NCBI GenBank assembly: GCA_013215805.1
Contig: JABSQM010000002.1
Span: 1-64,000 of the forward strand
DNA: 64,000 nt
Direction of reading: 5' to 3'
From: Piscirickettsiaceae bacterium
GTDB lineage: Bacteria; Pseudomonadota; Gammaproteobacteria; Nitrosococcales; Methylophagaceae
The notes below the pieces were generated by a model that searched no databases, was not told the DNA's origin, and was given only the letters and a program-made list of their open reading frames with translations. Position 1 is the first letter of the stretch; each line of letters opens with the position of its first letter. This document shows, one piece after another, positions 9,391 to 19,797 of this stretch. The position numbers and the translations under genes were made by a program.

Positions 9391-10143
9391 TTACTTAACA
9401 GTGGCTTCCGTGCCATCTATGCCAACCTCAATTAAATCTTCATTCTTATCTCCAATAAGAACTGATGCACGACCTTCAAGTATTGCATCAGCCATACCCG
9501 ATGTATAAAGTCTAATAGCACGCATAGAATCATCGTTACCTGGAATTACATAGTCAACTCCATCTGGATCACTATTAGAATCCACTACGGCGATTATAGG
9601 AATTCCTAGATTATTAGCTTCCTTAATGGCAATACTCTCATGATCAACGTCAATGACGAAGAGTGCATCAGGCAAGCTACCCATCTTCTTGATACCTCCT
9701 ATACCTTTTTCCAATTTTTCTTTTTCACGAGTCAGGGTCAAAACCTCCTTTTTTTTTAAACCAGCAAACTGACTAGTATCCATCATATTTTGAATAGTGT
9801 CTAAACGTTTAATTGATTGTCGAACGGTCTGATAATTTGTTAACATACCGCCTAACCAACGACGATTAACATAAGGCATGCCAGCACGTTCAGCATCCTC
9901 ACGAATTAAGTTTTGCGCTGCTCGTTTTGTACCCACAAATAAAACACGTTTTTTCTTAGACGCTAATGTACTAATAAAATTTAATGCATCCTTGAACATT
10001 GACAGGCTATGTTCTAAGTTGATGATATGTATATTATTACGGTTACCAAAAATAAATGGATCCATCTTAGGATTCCAGTAACGAGTTTGGTGACCAAAGT
10101 GAACTCCAGCCTCTAACATTTGGCGCATTGTTGTTTCTGCCAT
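9391..10143 (-). CDS. rpsB: 30S ribosomal protein S2
   Basis: S2 is a structural protein of the small subunit and helps S1 to bind. The 250-residue protein starts [20 protein letters not shown], with the typical RYWNPKM and [15 protein letters not shown] segments. [10 protein letters not shown] (near 93-102) and PDALFVIDV (near 153) are also conserved. It opens the minus-strand rpsB-tsf-pyrH-frr operon and is divergent from map, so its promoter must lie in 10144-10446. A TAGG sequence about 10 bp before the ATG is the likely ribosome-binding site. Confidence 0.98.
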   Translation of the reverse strand: MAETTMRQMLEAGVHFGHQTRYWNPKMDPFIFGNRNNIHIINLEHSLSMFKDALNFISTLASKKKRVLFVGTKRAAQNLIREDAERAGMPYVNRRWLGGMLTNYQTVRQSIKRLDTIQNMMDTSQFAGLKKKEVLTLTREKEKLEKGIGGIKKMGSLPDALFVIDVDHESIAIKEANNLGIPIIAVVDSNSDPDGVDYVIPGNDDSMRAIRLYTSGMADAILEGRASVLIGDKNEDLIEVGIDGTEATVK

Positions 10144-10446
10144 TATTAATTACCTAAAATGAAATGGGGGTTAAATCCTCGCATTTATAACTAAATATCG
10201 ACTACATTATTAAGTTATCTCTGATAATCTTAAAACTAATACTATGAATATATATTATAGAACAATCCTAAAACTTTAATTATAAGGTTAACATTATTTC
10301 ATATCTTCATTATAAAAACAAAATTAGGGATTTCAATTTTAATATCATCCTAAAATTGACAGCTAAACTATTATTAATGATAAGTCACAGCGAATAATTT
10401 ATGGTACTATCACATCTTTTGTAATTGTTGAGGTCATAATATTATA
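10144..10446. promoter_or_regulatory. Divergent promoter region between rpsB and map
   Basis: This 303-bp AT-rich region must carry the promoters of two divergent genes. For map (plus strand) I see TTGACA at 10356-10361, then 17 bp, then GATAAG at 10379-10384, a good -35 with a fair -10. TGAGG near 10428-10432 could be a weakly placed ribosome-binding site. I could not pick a convincing promoter for rpsB. Confidence 0.45.
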
Positions 10447-11214
10447 ATGACAGTTAGCATTAAAATAGCGGATGAAATAGAAAAAATGCGTATTGTCGGC
10501 AAGCTAGCTGCGGCTGTACTAACCATGATTGAACCTCATATTACAGCTGGAATAACAACCGACGAACTTAATACTATATGCCACAATTATATCGTAGATA
10601 TTCAACGAGCTAAACCGGCACCGCTAAACTATCATGGTTTTCCAAAATCTATTTGTACTTCAGTAAATCATGTGATCTGTCACGGCATACCTAGTACAAA
10701 AAAGCTCAAAAATGGAGATATTATTAACATTGATATTACGGTCATAAAAAATGAATACCATGGTGATACCAGTAAAATGTTCCACGTAGGTAAAACATCT
10801 ATCCTCAGTAAGCGTTTATCTAATACCGCACGAAAAGCCATGCTGGCGGGCATCTCTATGGTTAAACCAGGTATTCGACTGGGTGATATCGGCCATGCTA
10901 TTCAAAAATGTGCCGAACGAGAAGATTTTTCTGTAGTTCGTGAATATTGTGGACACGGCATAGGTAAGGCATTCCATGAAGATCCTCATATTCTTCATTA
11001 CGGTGAACAAGGAACCGGGTTAACCCTCGAGACCGGAATGACTTTCACTATCGAACCCATGATTAATGCCGGCAATCGTCAAATCAAACAACTACCCGAT
11101 AACTGGACGGTTGTCACCAAAGATCGATCTCTATCAGCGCAATGGGAGCACACTATTCTAGTTACTGACACTAGTTATGAAATTTTGACTTTGCGTGAGG
11201 ACGAAGTAATTTAA
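10447..11214 (+). CDS. map: Methionine aminopeptidase, type I
   Basis: Map removes the initiator methionine from nascent proteins using a dinuclear metal site. It has 255 residues, the type I length. The metal ligands can be seen in family context: the His in YHGFPKSICTSVN (near 75), Asp in NIDITV (near 97), Asp in YHGDTSKMF (near 108), His in CGHGIGKAFHEDP (near 171), Glu in TIEPM (near 203) and Glu in QWEHTILV (near 235). It is divergent from rpsB, as in most Proteobacteria. The partner gene glnD that usually follows is missing. Confidence 0.97.
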   Translation: MTVSIKIADEIEKMRIVGKLAAAVLTMIEPHITAGITTDELNTICHNYIVDIQRAKPAPLNYHGFPKSICTSVNHVICHGIPSTKKLKNGDIINIDITVIKNEYHGDTSKMFHVGKTSILSKRLSNTARKAMLAGISMVKPGIRLGDIGHAIQKCAEREDFSVVREYCGHGIGKAFHEDPHILHYGEQGTGLTLETGMTFTIEPMINAGNRQIKQLPDNWTVVTKDRSLSAQWEHTILVTDTSYEILTLREDEVI

Positions 11215-14030
11215 CTAAATAAACTCCATCACTAATTGTAACTTCATCAGAAGTATATGTAAAACAGACCATTTTAAAGATAACAATAATTATTATTTTA
11301 GTAATTACTTAAAAAAATACATCAACCACGTCTGCAAGATCCATTTTTAGAAAATGCCAGATAATATTGATTCCAAGCAAGGACAAACTGTAATATATTC
11401 AATTATAAAATAATAATTTAGATAACGTCAATATACTAAAGTATTAAAATGGTTCAATTATGGCAAAGAAATTATAACTGAAAAATTACGCCATCCATTC
11501 ATAGTACAAACTTAAATTGTAAAACTCAATCCATCAGTTTAGCTGCGACCTCCATAAATCTCATCCAATTTCTTCGAATTGATCATGAAATATTGGTATA
11601 TAAATTAGTAAAGCACTTGAATTATGCAAGGGTGTGGGCAACTTATAAACCAGGATATTAATGATTTAAAACAATCCGCCTAAAATATATCATTATATGG
11701 CAGGCTATCTTTGATTATACAAATCAAGACAACTAACGGTCAATAATAGAAATTAGGATAATACATGTCTCACTGAAATCTACAAAGATGAAATAGATTG
11801 AAAATAAAAATATAACGATGATAACAATAATTTTCAAGCTTAATAAATTTAATAAATTTAATAAATTTAATAAATTTAATAAATTTAATAAATTTCCTGC
11901 TGAATTTAACAATATACAAAATTAATTAAGTAGCATAATGTTTGATTTCAACAAACCTTAAGAGAATAAAAGTAATGGTAAATTTATAGCTGGTAGTAAA
12001 TATAGGATATAAATAATGCACAACTATTATGCGCAAAGATAGGTCCCAGCCATACCTATTAGCCATTCAAAAAGGCAATGGATGATTGAACATTAACGTG
12101 AGCTAGCCACAAATTAACATGACTCAAAGTCAATATAGTATATGTGCCACTGAACATATGCAAAATGATTATTAATATATGTACCTAATAAAATACTTGA
12201 ATAGGATATTGTCACATATTGTGTGCAATGAAATAAATTAATATTATTGATAATAAATACTTCAGGAATTATAAATAAAAACATTGGATTTATAACCTCT
12301 GAAATAACATTATTAAAATTATTATTAATGATACAGCAACACCATAAAGATTAAAGACGTACAGATGACATACCATTGGTAATGATATATTAAATTACAT
12401 TATATTAACGATAACAAATTTGAAAAATTAATATTTGAAGGCACAACCTAACTCATGTACATTATAAATCAGCCAAAGTAACGTCACCCAAATAATCCCA
12501 TAATATAAATACATTTGGCATTTTAAAAGATTCATACACCGGAACCAGAATGAATCATTTTCTCACACACAATATGGATCCTATCCATAAAATACCATAA
12601 ATCAACATAACATTGTCCTTCATACGTAGCTTGCACTAATTTTCTATATATAATTTAAAGATTCATTCATACTTATTAGCTTAGTCCATTGTTCAATTAT
12701 TTTATCAGGCAGAATTATTTTGCATATCAGAATCTTATTTATGATATTAGGCAGAGGTCGAAATAACAATCATAGTATGTTAGGACTAAAGCATTCCAAG
12801 AATTTATAAAAATTACCATGATATTAGGCGCTATAATTTTAAGTATATTATTATCTTATATTTACACTGAAAGATATTAAAAGTTCCGGAAATCACAAAC
12901 AAAATTTACTGATTTTAGTAAAAAGCATCTATCTAATTAATTACGTAATAATGAAAAACAGCAAATAATAATTGAATCATGGTAATCACCCGATCAGATC
13001 TAGATACCCAATGAGACCCTGGATAAACAAATTCATCTATATATCACTACTTTATTATTAAAATAAAATAAAAATCATATGAATAAATTTATACGAATAC
13101 TTAAAATGCATGGATTTAACCATATTATAGTTAATATTAAATAATAAAGATGAATAGTGCACGACAAATATTCATGACAGCATTTTTCAGAGCATTATTA
13201 TGATTTACATAGGATTAATTCAATGCACACAACAACATAATAAGTACTAAATTAAAATAAATTTAATAGCCAACCGCTCCTATCAAATTTATATTCTAGC
13301 TATTATATCTCTAATGCTAGATCCACTAAATTTTATTTCTAGCCTCAATCATCATATTGAAAATACCTATTTTCACTGATTTAATCCAATTACTCATATT
13401 TAGGATAGTTTTCCTGATTTTACGACTTGGCAAACACACTATTAGATAACAGTGATATTAAAATATCAGTTCCAAAATGATTTCACATAATCCAATAAAT
13501 TTTTGTAAAAAATACGGTATTTATGATATCTAATAAATGTCTAATATATGTAAGTATAATTATCGCATAGACAACAGTCTCAAATATATTATCCATCATT
13601 ACACTCATCATCCTATCTTAATCTAATTAGACTCCAAGAATTGAAATATTTCATCTGCTTACGTATAACGTAATATATTAACTAATATCATAGCAAATTA
13701 GGAAGGTGCAAATGCCAAAATAAAAAGATCCCAGATCATACTAATTTGTATGTTAATTCCCAAATATTAGCTTCCTCCAGATTATCACATATATTTTACT
13801 GGCCTAAAATAGGTAATATATACTAATGTTTTATTAAAACAACAATGTTTACTTTCACTTGTTGACCAGAAGAAACAAAAATACTTAATAATTAAATAAA
13901 TTAATACATGTGTTCAATACGCTTTCATGTTCAGATAATAGTCCTTTGTCCATAAACTTTAAAAATATAACTATACTAAAGACGGTTGATTATCCCAAAT
14001 GGCCCACGCACGATTGATCTTCACTAATAT
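11215..14030. other. 2.8-kb gene-free AT-rich region
   Basis: There is no open frame of convincing length or composition on either strand here. In Betaproteobacteria map is commonly followed by glnD (about 2.6 kb), so the size fits an eroded glnD. I looked for GlnD motifs and found none, so this is only a positional guess. The one clear structure is the AATAAATTT array at 11842-11895. Confidence 0.7.
11842..11895. repeat. Six perfect tandem copies of AATAAATTT
   Basis: The 9-mer AATAAATTT repeats six times without a mismatch from 11842 to 11895, inside gene-free DNA. AAATTT makes each unit partly self-complementary. It is a short microsatellite-like array, probably from slippage. It has no iteron-type companions such as dnaA or DnaA boxes nearby, so I do not call it an origin. 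Confidence 0.9.
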
Positions 14031-15293
14031 CTACGATTCATCCTCACTAATTCGTACCGTTTGAATTGTATTGCCTAATGTTTGTACGATTTCTATAATA
14101 TAATCCTCAACTCGTAGACTTACACCAGGATCTGGAATTATTTCCAGTACTTCTAAAATTAAACCATTAATTGTTTTTGGATCTTTGGTAGGCAGATGCC
14201 AACGATTGCTACGATTAATATCCCTAATATTAGCCGTACCACTTATTAAATAGCTACCATCTTGTTGAGGATGAATATCTCTGTCTTCATCGAAGGAATC
14301 AGATGTGAATTCACCGACGATTTCTTGAAGGATATCTTCTAAGGTTACTAGCCCCACAACATCACCATATTCATTTACAACCAAACTCATTCGTCTTCTC
14401 TGTCTTTGAAACTGAATTAGTTGGATATTTAGCGGCGTTCCTTCTGGTACAAAATAACTATTTCTAATAATATTATTTAAAGTTTCCCTCGTTAGGTTAT
14501 CTTGGGCGAGCAAATACATAACTTTTCGAACATATAATATTCCAATGATATTATTTAAATTGTCATTATATACCGGTAAATTCGTATAAGAACAGTGAGA
14601 AAACTTCTTGCTTATTTCAATTATTGAAGCGTTAATATCTAAGCCCTCAATTTCAGTACGTAGCACCATGACATCATTTACAGTAACTTTTTCCAAGTCA
14701 AGAATGCCGACCAACATTTTCTTATGGCCTTTGGGGATTATACTACCAGCCTCGATTAAAGCCATACGCAATTCTTCCGAATTGATCGCTGAAGATGTAA
14801 CATCCCCAGGAGATACACCAAATACACTTAATATTCGATTGGTAATAGCATTTATAAACCATACTGCTGGATATAGCAATACAAATAATGGCTTAAGTAT
14901 AAAGCTGGCAGAAAAAGCAACCCGTTCAGGGTTTAGAGCAGCTAATGTTTTAGGCGTAACCTCAGCAAACAACAAAACTATTACGGTTAAGGTAACTGTC
15001 GAAATAACGATACCATTTTCACCGAATAATTTAATTCCAATGATCGTTGCTATAGCTGAAGCAAAAATATTAGTGAAATTATTGCCAAGTAAAATTAGAC
15101 CAATTAGTCGGTCAGGACGAGTGAGCAATTGGCTGGCTAAAATAGCACCGGTGTGTCCCTCATGTTCTAGGTGACGTAATCGATAACGATTGAGTGACAT
15201 CAAGGCCGTTTCTGAGCCAGAAAAAAAGGCCGAAAATAATAACAAAATAAATAAAATTACAAATAGTAATAATAACGATGTTCCTTCAAGCAT
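14031..15293 (-). CDS. HlyC/CorC-family (CNNM/CorB-like) membrane protein with CBS domains
   Basis: This is a CNNM-type protein of the family often annotated CorB/YtfL, linked to Mg2+ or Co2+ efflux and resistance. The order is a DUF21 membrane domain with about four hydrophobic segments (residues 5-180, including FFSGSETALMSLN), a CBS pair (about 200-330, with VVNEYGDVVGLVTLEDILQE) and a C-terminal CorC/HlyC transporter-associated domain (about 345-415). At 420 residues it is full length. It lies 2 bp after the ypjD-like gene, so they form an operon. The ypjD-corB pair beside ffh is a common arrangement. Substrate and direction are not shown by the sequence. Confidence 0.9.
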   Translation of the reverse strand: MLEGTSLLLLFVILFILLLFSAFFSGSETALMSLNRYRLRHLEHEGHTGAILASQLLTRPDRLIGLILLGNNFTNIFASAIATIIGIKLFGENGIVISTVTLTVIVLLFAEVTPKTLAALNPERVAFSASFILKPLFVLLYPAVWFINAITNRILSVFGVSPGDVTSSAINSEELRMALIEAGSIIPKGHKKMLVGILDLEKVTVNDVMVLRTEIEGLDINASIIEISKKFSHCSYTNLPVYNDNLNNIIGILYVRKVMYLLAQDNLTRETLNNIIRNSYFVPEGTPLNIQLIQFQRQRRRMSLVVNEYGDVVGLVTLEDILQEIVGEFTSDSFDEDRDIHPQQDGSYLISGTANIRDINRSNRWHLPTKDPKTINGLILEVLEIIPDPGVSLRVEDYIIEIVQTLGNTIQTVRISEDES

Positions 15294-15295
15294 AA

Positions 15296-16108
15296 TTAGC
15301 CAAAATGATGATCTAATAAAAATTCTAAGATAAATTTACTACCTATGAAGGCTAAGGCTAAAAAGATAAATCCCACCAAGGTCCATTTTATTGCTGTTCT
15401 ACCACGCCATCCATGGCGCCAACGACCAAATAAGAGTATGGCAAATAAACACCATGAAATTATAGAAAGAAAAGTTTTGTGGGCTACACCCTGAGATAAA
15501 ATATCATTAAGGAACATAAAACCCGTGATCAATCCAATGGTGAGAAGTAAGAAGCCTAATATTAATAATTGAAACAGGATGGCCTCCATTGACTGCAATG
15601 GCGGTAGCTTACGAATTAATTCAACAATTTGCATTCGACGCAACTGTTGATCTTTAATGGCCAAAATAATCGCTTGTAACGCCGCTAAAGTACATACACT
15701 ATAAGCGGTGATGGATAGTATAATGTGCCATTTTAATTCTGGGTTAGGTATAGGTACACTTAATTGAGTGTGAGGTACCTTTATTTGTAGAATCAGGCTG
15801 AATGCAACCAGAGGATAGATGATAATTCCTGGATGTGCAGTAGATACTCTTGTTCCTGATAAGAGAGCAAGAAAAGCCATTAACCATGCGGCAATAGTAA
15901 CAGTAGAGAATAAACTAACATCCCATCCACCAGAATACTGCATAGTAAAAAAAATGCCTGCACCATGTAACAATAGCGCAGATATTGCTAAAATTTCTGT
16001 TAAGATGCTAATTGTAATAGGTTCTTTACTCCGTTGAATAAATCGGCAAATCAGTATTCCACCACAACTAAGGTAAAGCAAAACGGCTAACAAGTTGGAT
16101 ATGACCAT
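15296..16108 (-). CDS. ypjD: YpjD-like inner-membrane protein of the CcsA/cytochrome c assembly fold
   Basis: The 270-residue protein is almost entirely hydrophobic, with about eight transmembrane segments. The His residues in WHIILSITAYS (near 127) and VAHKTFLSIISW (near 210) match positions conserved in the CcsA/CorE-like family. The role of YpjD is not settled: it is related to heme-handling CcsA but is usually found next to corB and ffh, as here. The start is ATG at 16108. It is divergent from ffh and shares a 170-bp intergenic region with it. Confidence 0.85.
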   Translation of the reverse strand: MVISNLLAVLLYLSCGGILICRFIQRSKEPITISILTEILAISALLLHGAGIFFTMQYSGGWDVSLFSTVTIAAWLMAFLALLSGTRVSTAHPGIIIYPLVAFSLILQIKVPHTQLSVPIPNPELKWHIILSITAYSVCTLAALQAIILAIKDQQLRRMQIVELIRKLPPLQSMEAILFQLLILGFLLLTIGLITGFMFLNDILSQGVAHKTFLSIISWCLFAILLFGRWRHGWRGRTAIKWTLVGFIFLALAFIGSKFILEFLLDHHFG

Positions 16109-16278
16109 ACTTTAAGAGTTCATCCTCCCTGGTACAGAAATATATTTTGATGCATTATCAAATGATAAACGATATATTGATAATTGGAATATATTTTTAG
16201 TTATGGGTAAACCTAGATTAGTTTTCATATGGTGGAAATAACTCATAAATAGTTATAAACTTTTATTTATGGTGACTC

Positions 16279-17658
16279 ATGTTTGATAGTTTAGGTGAAA
16301 GACTTAGTCGTACGATGAAAAATATCCGTGGTCAGGACAGAATAACGGAGGACAACGTAAACAATACATTACGAGAAATTCGTATTGCCTTGCTAGAATC
16401 TGATGTAGCTCTAGATGTTGTACGCGAATTCATTGAAAGAGTAAAACAAAAGGCGATGGGAGGAGATGTTATGCATAGCATAACACCCGGTCAGGCCTTG
16501 GTTAAAATGGTAAATGATCAACTCATTGCCATCATGGGGGGGGTGAATGAATCTCTAAACCTGAATACCCAACCCCCTGCCATTATATTAATAGCCGGCT
16601 TACAAGGAGCTGGTAAAACTACTACTGTAGCTAAATTAGCAAAATGGCTGAGAGAGAAAAAACAAAAATCAGTTATGTTAGCCAGTTCTGATATTTATAG
16701 ACCTGCAGCAATTGAACAATTGCGAATATTATCAAATGAAGTTAATGCTAAATTCTTTACTAACCGTTTAGATAAAAGCCCGGTTGAAATCGCCAGGTCT
16801 GCAGTAGTAGAAGCCAAATTGCAATGCACTGATGTCATCATTATTGACACCGCCGGTCGCCTGCACGTTGACAATAGAATGATGGCTGAAATTAAAAAAA
16901 TTTATACTGCAATTCATCCAATAGAAACTCTATTCACTGTAGACAGTATGACCGGACAAGATGCAGCAAATACTGCACAAGCATTTAACGATGTTCTACC
17001 ACTAACGGGTGTAATATTGACCAAGATGGATGGTGATGCCCGTGCTGGAGCAGCATTATCTATCCGTTACATTACTGGCAAGCCCATTAAATTTATCGGG
17101 GTAGGTGAAAGAATGGATGCATTAGAACCTTTTTACCCAGATCGAGTGGTATCTAGAATCCTAGGCATGGGTGATGTTGTATCACTAGTTGAGAATGCAC
17201 AACAAAAAATTGATAAAGATGCTGCCGAACAATTAGCTTCTAAACTTAAACAAGGAAAAAATTTTGATTTAGAAGATTTTCGTACACAATTACGGCAAAT
17301 GGAAAAAATGGGTGGCATGTCGTCCATTCTGGAAAAGATACCCCGCTTAAACAATTTTTCAAATACACCAAAAAAGCAAATACAAGCAAATAATAAAGAA
17401 CTAAACAAATTAGAGGCTATTATCGACTCCATGACCCAAAAAGAACGTAAAAGACCAAATATTATTAAAGGCTCTCGCAAAAAACGTATTGCAAGTGGCT
17501 CTGGCATGAAAATACAAGATGTAAATCGATTATTAAAACAATTTAATCAAATGCAAAAAATGATGAAAAAAATATCAAAAAGAGGGGGGATGGCTAGGAT
17601 GTTGCAAGGATTAAAAAGCCATCGTCCTATGGACGATGGCTCACCCTTTCAATATTAA
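16279..17658 (+). CDS. ffh: Signal recognition particle protein Ffh
   Basis: Ffh is the SRP54 GTPase that, with 4.5S RNA, targets membrane proteins to FtsY and SecYEG. The 459-residue protein has an N-domain helical bundle (1-90) and a GTPase with GLQGAGKTTT (near 106), DTAGRLHVD (near 190) and TKMDGDARAG (near 249). A methionine-rich M domain (about 330-440, with MQKMMKKISKRGGMARML) follows. The last codons (tail SHRPMDDGSPFQY) contain a perfect hairpin. A G8 run lies at 16536-16543 inside the gene. No 4.5S RNA gene was seen in this window. Confidence 0.97.
   Translation: MFDSLGERLSRTMKNIRGQDRITEDNVNNTLREIRIALLESDVALDVVREFIERVKQKAMGGDVMHSITPGQALVKMVNDQLIAIMGGVNESLNLNTQPPAIILIAGLQGAGKTTTVAKLAKWLREKKQKSVMLASSDIYRPAAIEQLRILSNEVNAKFFTNRLDKSPVEIARSAVVEAKLQCTDVIIIDTAGRLHVDNRMMAEIKKIYTAIHPIETLFTVDSMTGQDAANTAQAFNDVLPLTGVILTKMDGDARAGAALSIRYITGKPIKFIGVGERMDALEPFYPDRVVSRILGMGDVVSLVENAQQKIDKDAAEQLASKLKQGKNFDLEDFRTQLRQMEKMGGMSSILEKIPRLNNFSNTPKKQIQANNKELNKLEAIIDSMTQKERKRPNIIKGSRKKRIASGSGMKIQDVNRLLKQFNQMQKMMKKISKRGGMARMLQGLKSHRPMDDGSPFQY
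17618..17640 (+). terminator. Perfect hairpin overlapping the 3' end of ffh
   Basis: The left arm GCCATCGTCC (17618-17627), a TAT loop and the right arm GGACGATGGC (17631-17640) pair perfectly over 10 bp. The stem is GC-rich in a strongly AT-rich region and lies inside the coding sequence, 18 bp before its end. Five A precede it and there is no clean T-run after it, so on the plus strand it is not a standard intrinsic terminator. It may limit read-through or stabilise the ffh mRNA end ahead of rpsP. Confidence 0.6.
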
Positions 17659-17740
17659 AAATAATTTTAATCCTTTTCAAAAGTTATAAATATACGTACA
17701 ATATGTAAAATAAAAGGCTTTATTTTTATGGACAAAATGC

Positions 17741-17989
17741 ATGGTAACAATTAGATTAGCTCGTCGTGGTACAAAAAAACGTCCATTTTATAGCGTTGTA
17801 GTGACTAATTCACGCAACAAGCGCGATGGTCGTTGCATTGATCGCTTAGGTTTCTTTAACCCCCTAGCTAAGAGTCAAGAGGAGAAGCTAAATTTAGATC
17901 TGAAGCGCATTTCACAATGGATTGATCAGGGCGCACAACCCAGCGATCGGGTTAGGAGGCTGATCAAACAAGCCCAAAAACCCAATTAA
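17741..17989 (+). CDS. rpsP: 30S ribosomal protein S16
   Basis: S16 is a small-subunit assembly protein. The 82-residue protein starts [20 protein letters not shown] and has the conserved [14 protein letters not shown] segment (near 29-42) and a C-terminal [14 protein letters not shown] motif. It follows ffh by 82 bp and starts the rpsP-rimM-trmD-rplS unit, an order conserved across Proteobacteria. Confidence 0.97.
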   Translation: MVTIRLARRGTKKRPFYSVVVTNSRNKRDGRCIDRLGFFNPLAKSQEEKLNLDLKRISQWIDQGAQPSDRVRRLIKQAQKPN

Positions 17990-18013
17990 TTGTTCTGCTC
18001 AATATTTTAGTAT

Positions 18014-18538
18014 ATGGCTATAATCAATAAGGAAGAGCTTGTTACAGTAGGAAAGATATTAGGCACCTTTGGCATTAAGGGTTATCTAAAAATATTATCT
18101 TTTACTGATCCTCGAAGTAATATATTAAGTTATTCACCAATCTATATATCATGCAAGGATGAATGGATTGAAGCACGAATATCTAAAGGGCGACTCCAAG
18201 GTAAAAGTGTGGTGATAAAGTTAGATGATTTTACTAGCAAAAGCCACGCATTACCTTTGATAGGTGCAGAATTAGCCATTAAAAGTAAGCAATTAAAGCC
18301 GGTCAAAAAAGGCGAATTTTATTGGTCCAATTTAATTGGATTAACCGTTATTAATTCTCAAGAACAAATATTAGGACAGGTTAATTACTTAATTGAGACT
18401 GAGGCACATGATGTGCTGGTGGTAAAAGAGGATGGCCAATGTAGAGAGAGATTGATTCCATTCGTAATGGGTGAAACCATTGAGATAGTTGATTTCGATG
18501 ATAGGGTCATCCGAGTTAACTGGGGAACAGATTATTGA
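18014..18538 (+). CDS. rimM: Ribosome maturation factor RimM
   Basis: RimM helps 30S head assembly by binding S19. The 174-residue protein has the N-terminal barrel with VGKILGTFGIKGYLKI (near 12-27) and the C-terminal PRC-barrel with GEFYWSNLIGL (near 100-110), where the family has EFYWxDLIG. The C-terminal LIPFVMGETIEIVD segment matches the family LIPFV. It lies between rpsP (24 bp) and trmD (13 bp) in the usual operon. Confidence 0.96.
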   Translation: MAIINKEELVTVGKILGTFGIKGYLKILSFTDPRSNILSYSPIYISCKDEWIEARISKGRLQGKSVVIKLDDFTSKSHALPLIGAELAIKSKQLKPVKKGEFYWSNLIGLTVINSQEQILGQVNYLIETEAHDVLVVKEDGQCRERLIPFVMGETIEIVDFDDRVIRVNWGTDY

Positions 18539-18551
18539 TGAATAAAATATC

Positions 18552-19301
18552 ATGAAATTAGGCATAGTGTCCCTATTTCCTCAAATGTTTAACGCGGTAA
18601 CACAGCATGGTGTTACAGGCAGAGCGGTAAAACAAGGTAAGTTAAGAATTTATTATTGGAATCCTCATAATTTTATTAAGGATAAGCACAACACAGCGGA
18701 TGACCGACCCTATGGCGGTGGCCCAGGTATGGTAATGAAAGTTGAACCCTTACGTAATGCTATTCTCGCAGCTAAGAAACAACTAGGATGGCATCATAAG
18801 GTAGTATATTTATCGCCACAAGGTCAATTATTAAATCAACAAAAATTAATAGAGTTGTCGACAAGGCATTCCATAATATTTGTCGCAGGACGTTATACGG
18901 GCGTTGATGAACGCTTAATAGAACAAGAGATTGACGAAGAATACTCTATTGGAGATTATGTCATCAGCGGCGGTGAATTAGCTGCAATGATCCTCATTGA
19001 TGGAATAGCAAGATTAATGCCTGGTGTATTAGGTGATGATCAATCTGCGAAGCAAGATTCATTTATGAATAATTTATTAGGCCATCCGCATTACACAAGA
19101 CCTAAAAAGTCATCCGATAAGTATGTACCTGAGGTATTACTGAGTGGAAATCATGACACGATAAGAAAGTGGCGCATCAAAAAATCTCTGGGGAAAACAT
19201 GGTTGCAGCGACCTGATTTATTGACAATTGATACACTAACTGACGAGCAAAAGGTTCTCCTAGAACAATTTATTACAGAACATAGGCAACATAATGGTTG
19301 A
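18552..19301 (+). CDS. trmD: tRNA (guanine-N1-)-methyltransferase
   Basis: TrmD methylates G37 of tRNAs reading CNN codons, including tRNA-Pro, which prevents frameshifting. The 249-residue protein is a SPOUT trefoil-knot enzyme. [14 protein letters not shown] (near 50-63), [10 protein letters not shown] (near 113-122) and [15 protein letters not shown] (near 132-146) carry the SAM and tRNA binding residues. The start is ATG at 18552, 13 bp after rimM. A tRNA-Pro(TGG), a natural substrate, is encoded in this window at 25915. Confidence 0.97.
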   Translation: MKLGIVSLFPQMFNAVTQHGVTGRAVKQGKLRIYYWNPHNFIKDKHNTADDRPYGGGPGMVMKVEPLRNAILAAKKQLGWHHKVVYLSPQGQLLNQQKLIELSTRHSIIFVAGRYTGVDERLIEQEIDEEYSIGDYVISGGELAAMILIDGIARLMPGVLGDDQSAKQDSFMNNLLGHPHYTRPKKSSDKYVPEVLLSGNHDTIRKWRIKKSLGKTWLQRPDLLTIDTLTDEQKVLLEQFITEHRQHNG

Positions 19302-19307
19302 TGACAT

Positions 19308-19655
19308 ATGAGTAATATTATAGATCAAATTAATAATGAACAATTAAAACATGATATTCCTTCATTCTCTTCGGGTGACACTGTTGTAGTGAAAGTGAAA
19401 ATCAAAGAAGGTGAGCGTGAGAGATTACAGGCCTTTGAAGGTATTGTCATTGCGAAACGTAACCGTAATTTAAATTCTGCATTTACTGTTCGCAAAATCT
19501 CTAATGGTGTTGGCGTAGAACGTGTTTTCCAAACGCACAGTCTATCCATTTCAGAAATTAAAGTCAAAAGGCGTGGCGATGTACGCCGCGCTAAACTCTA
19601 CTACCTACGTAACCTTACTGGTAAGGCTGCACGTATCAAAGAAAAATTACGTTAA
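19308..19655 (+). CDS. rplS: 50S ribosomal protein L19
   Basis: L19 sits at the interface between subunits. The 115-residue protein shows the typical [20 protein letters not shown] (near 20-39), [11 protein letters not shown] and the C-terminal [20 protein letters not shown]. It starts 6 bp after trmD and closes the operon. A 142-bp spacer follows before dsbC. Confidence 0.98.
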   Translation: MSNIIDQINNEQLKHDIPSFSSGDTVVVKVKIKEGERERLQAFEGIVIAKRNRNLNSAFTVRKISNGVGVERVFQTHSLSISEIKVKRRGDVRRAKLYYLRNLTGKAARIKEKLR

Positions 19656-19797
19656 CAAACATTTATGGATATAAGATTAGATATCAAGCTACTAATATCC
19701 TAAGAATTTAGTCAAATGCAGATGATATATTGAAATAATATAAGCTGATAAAAAATATTTGATAAGCCGATAATAATTTTAGGACTCAATCAACATC

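Noticed and set aside
11842-11895. AATAAATTT array as iterons of a replication origin
   Set aside because: No DnaA-box cluster, dnaA, dnaN or plasmid replication gene lies nearby.
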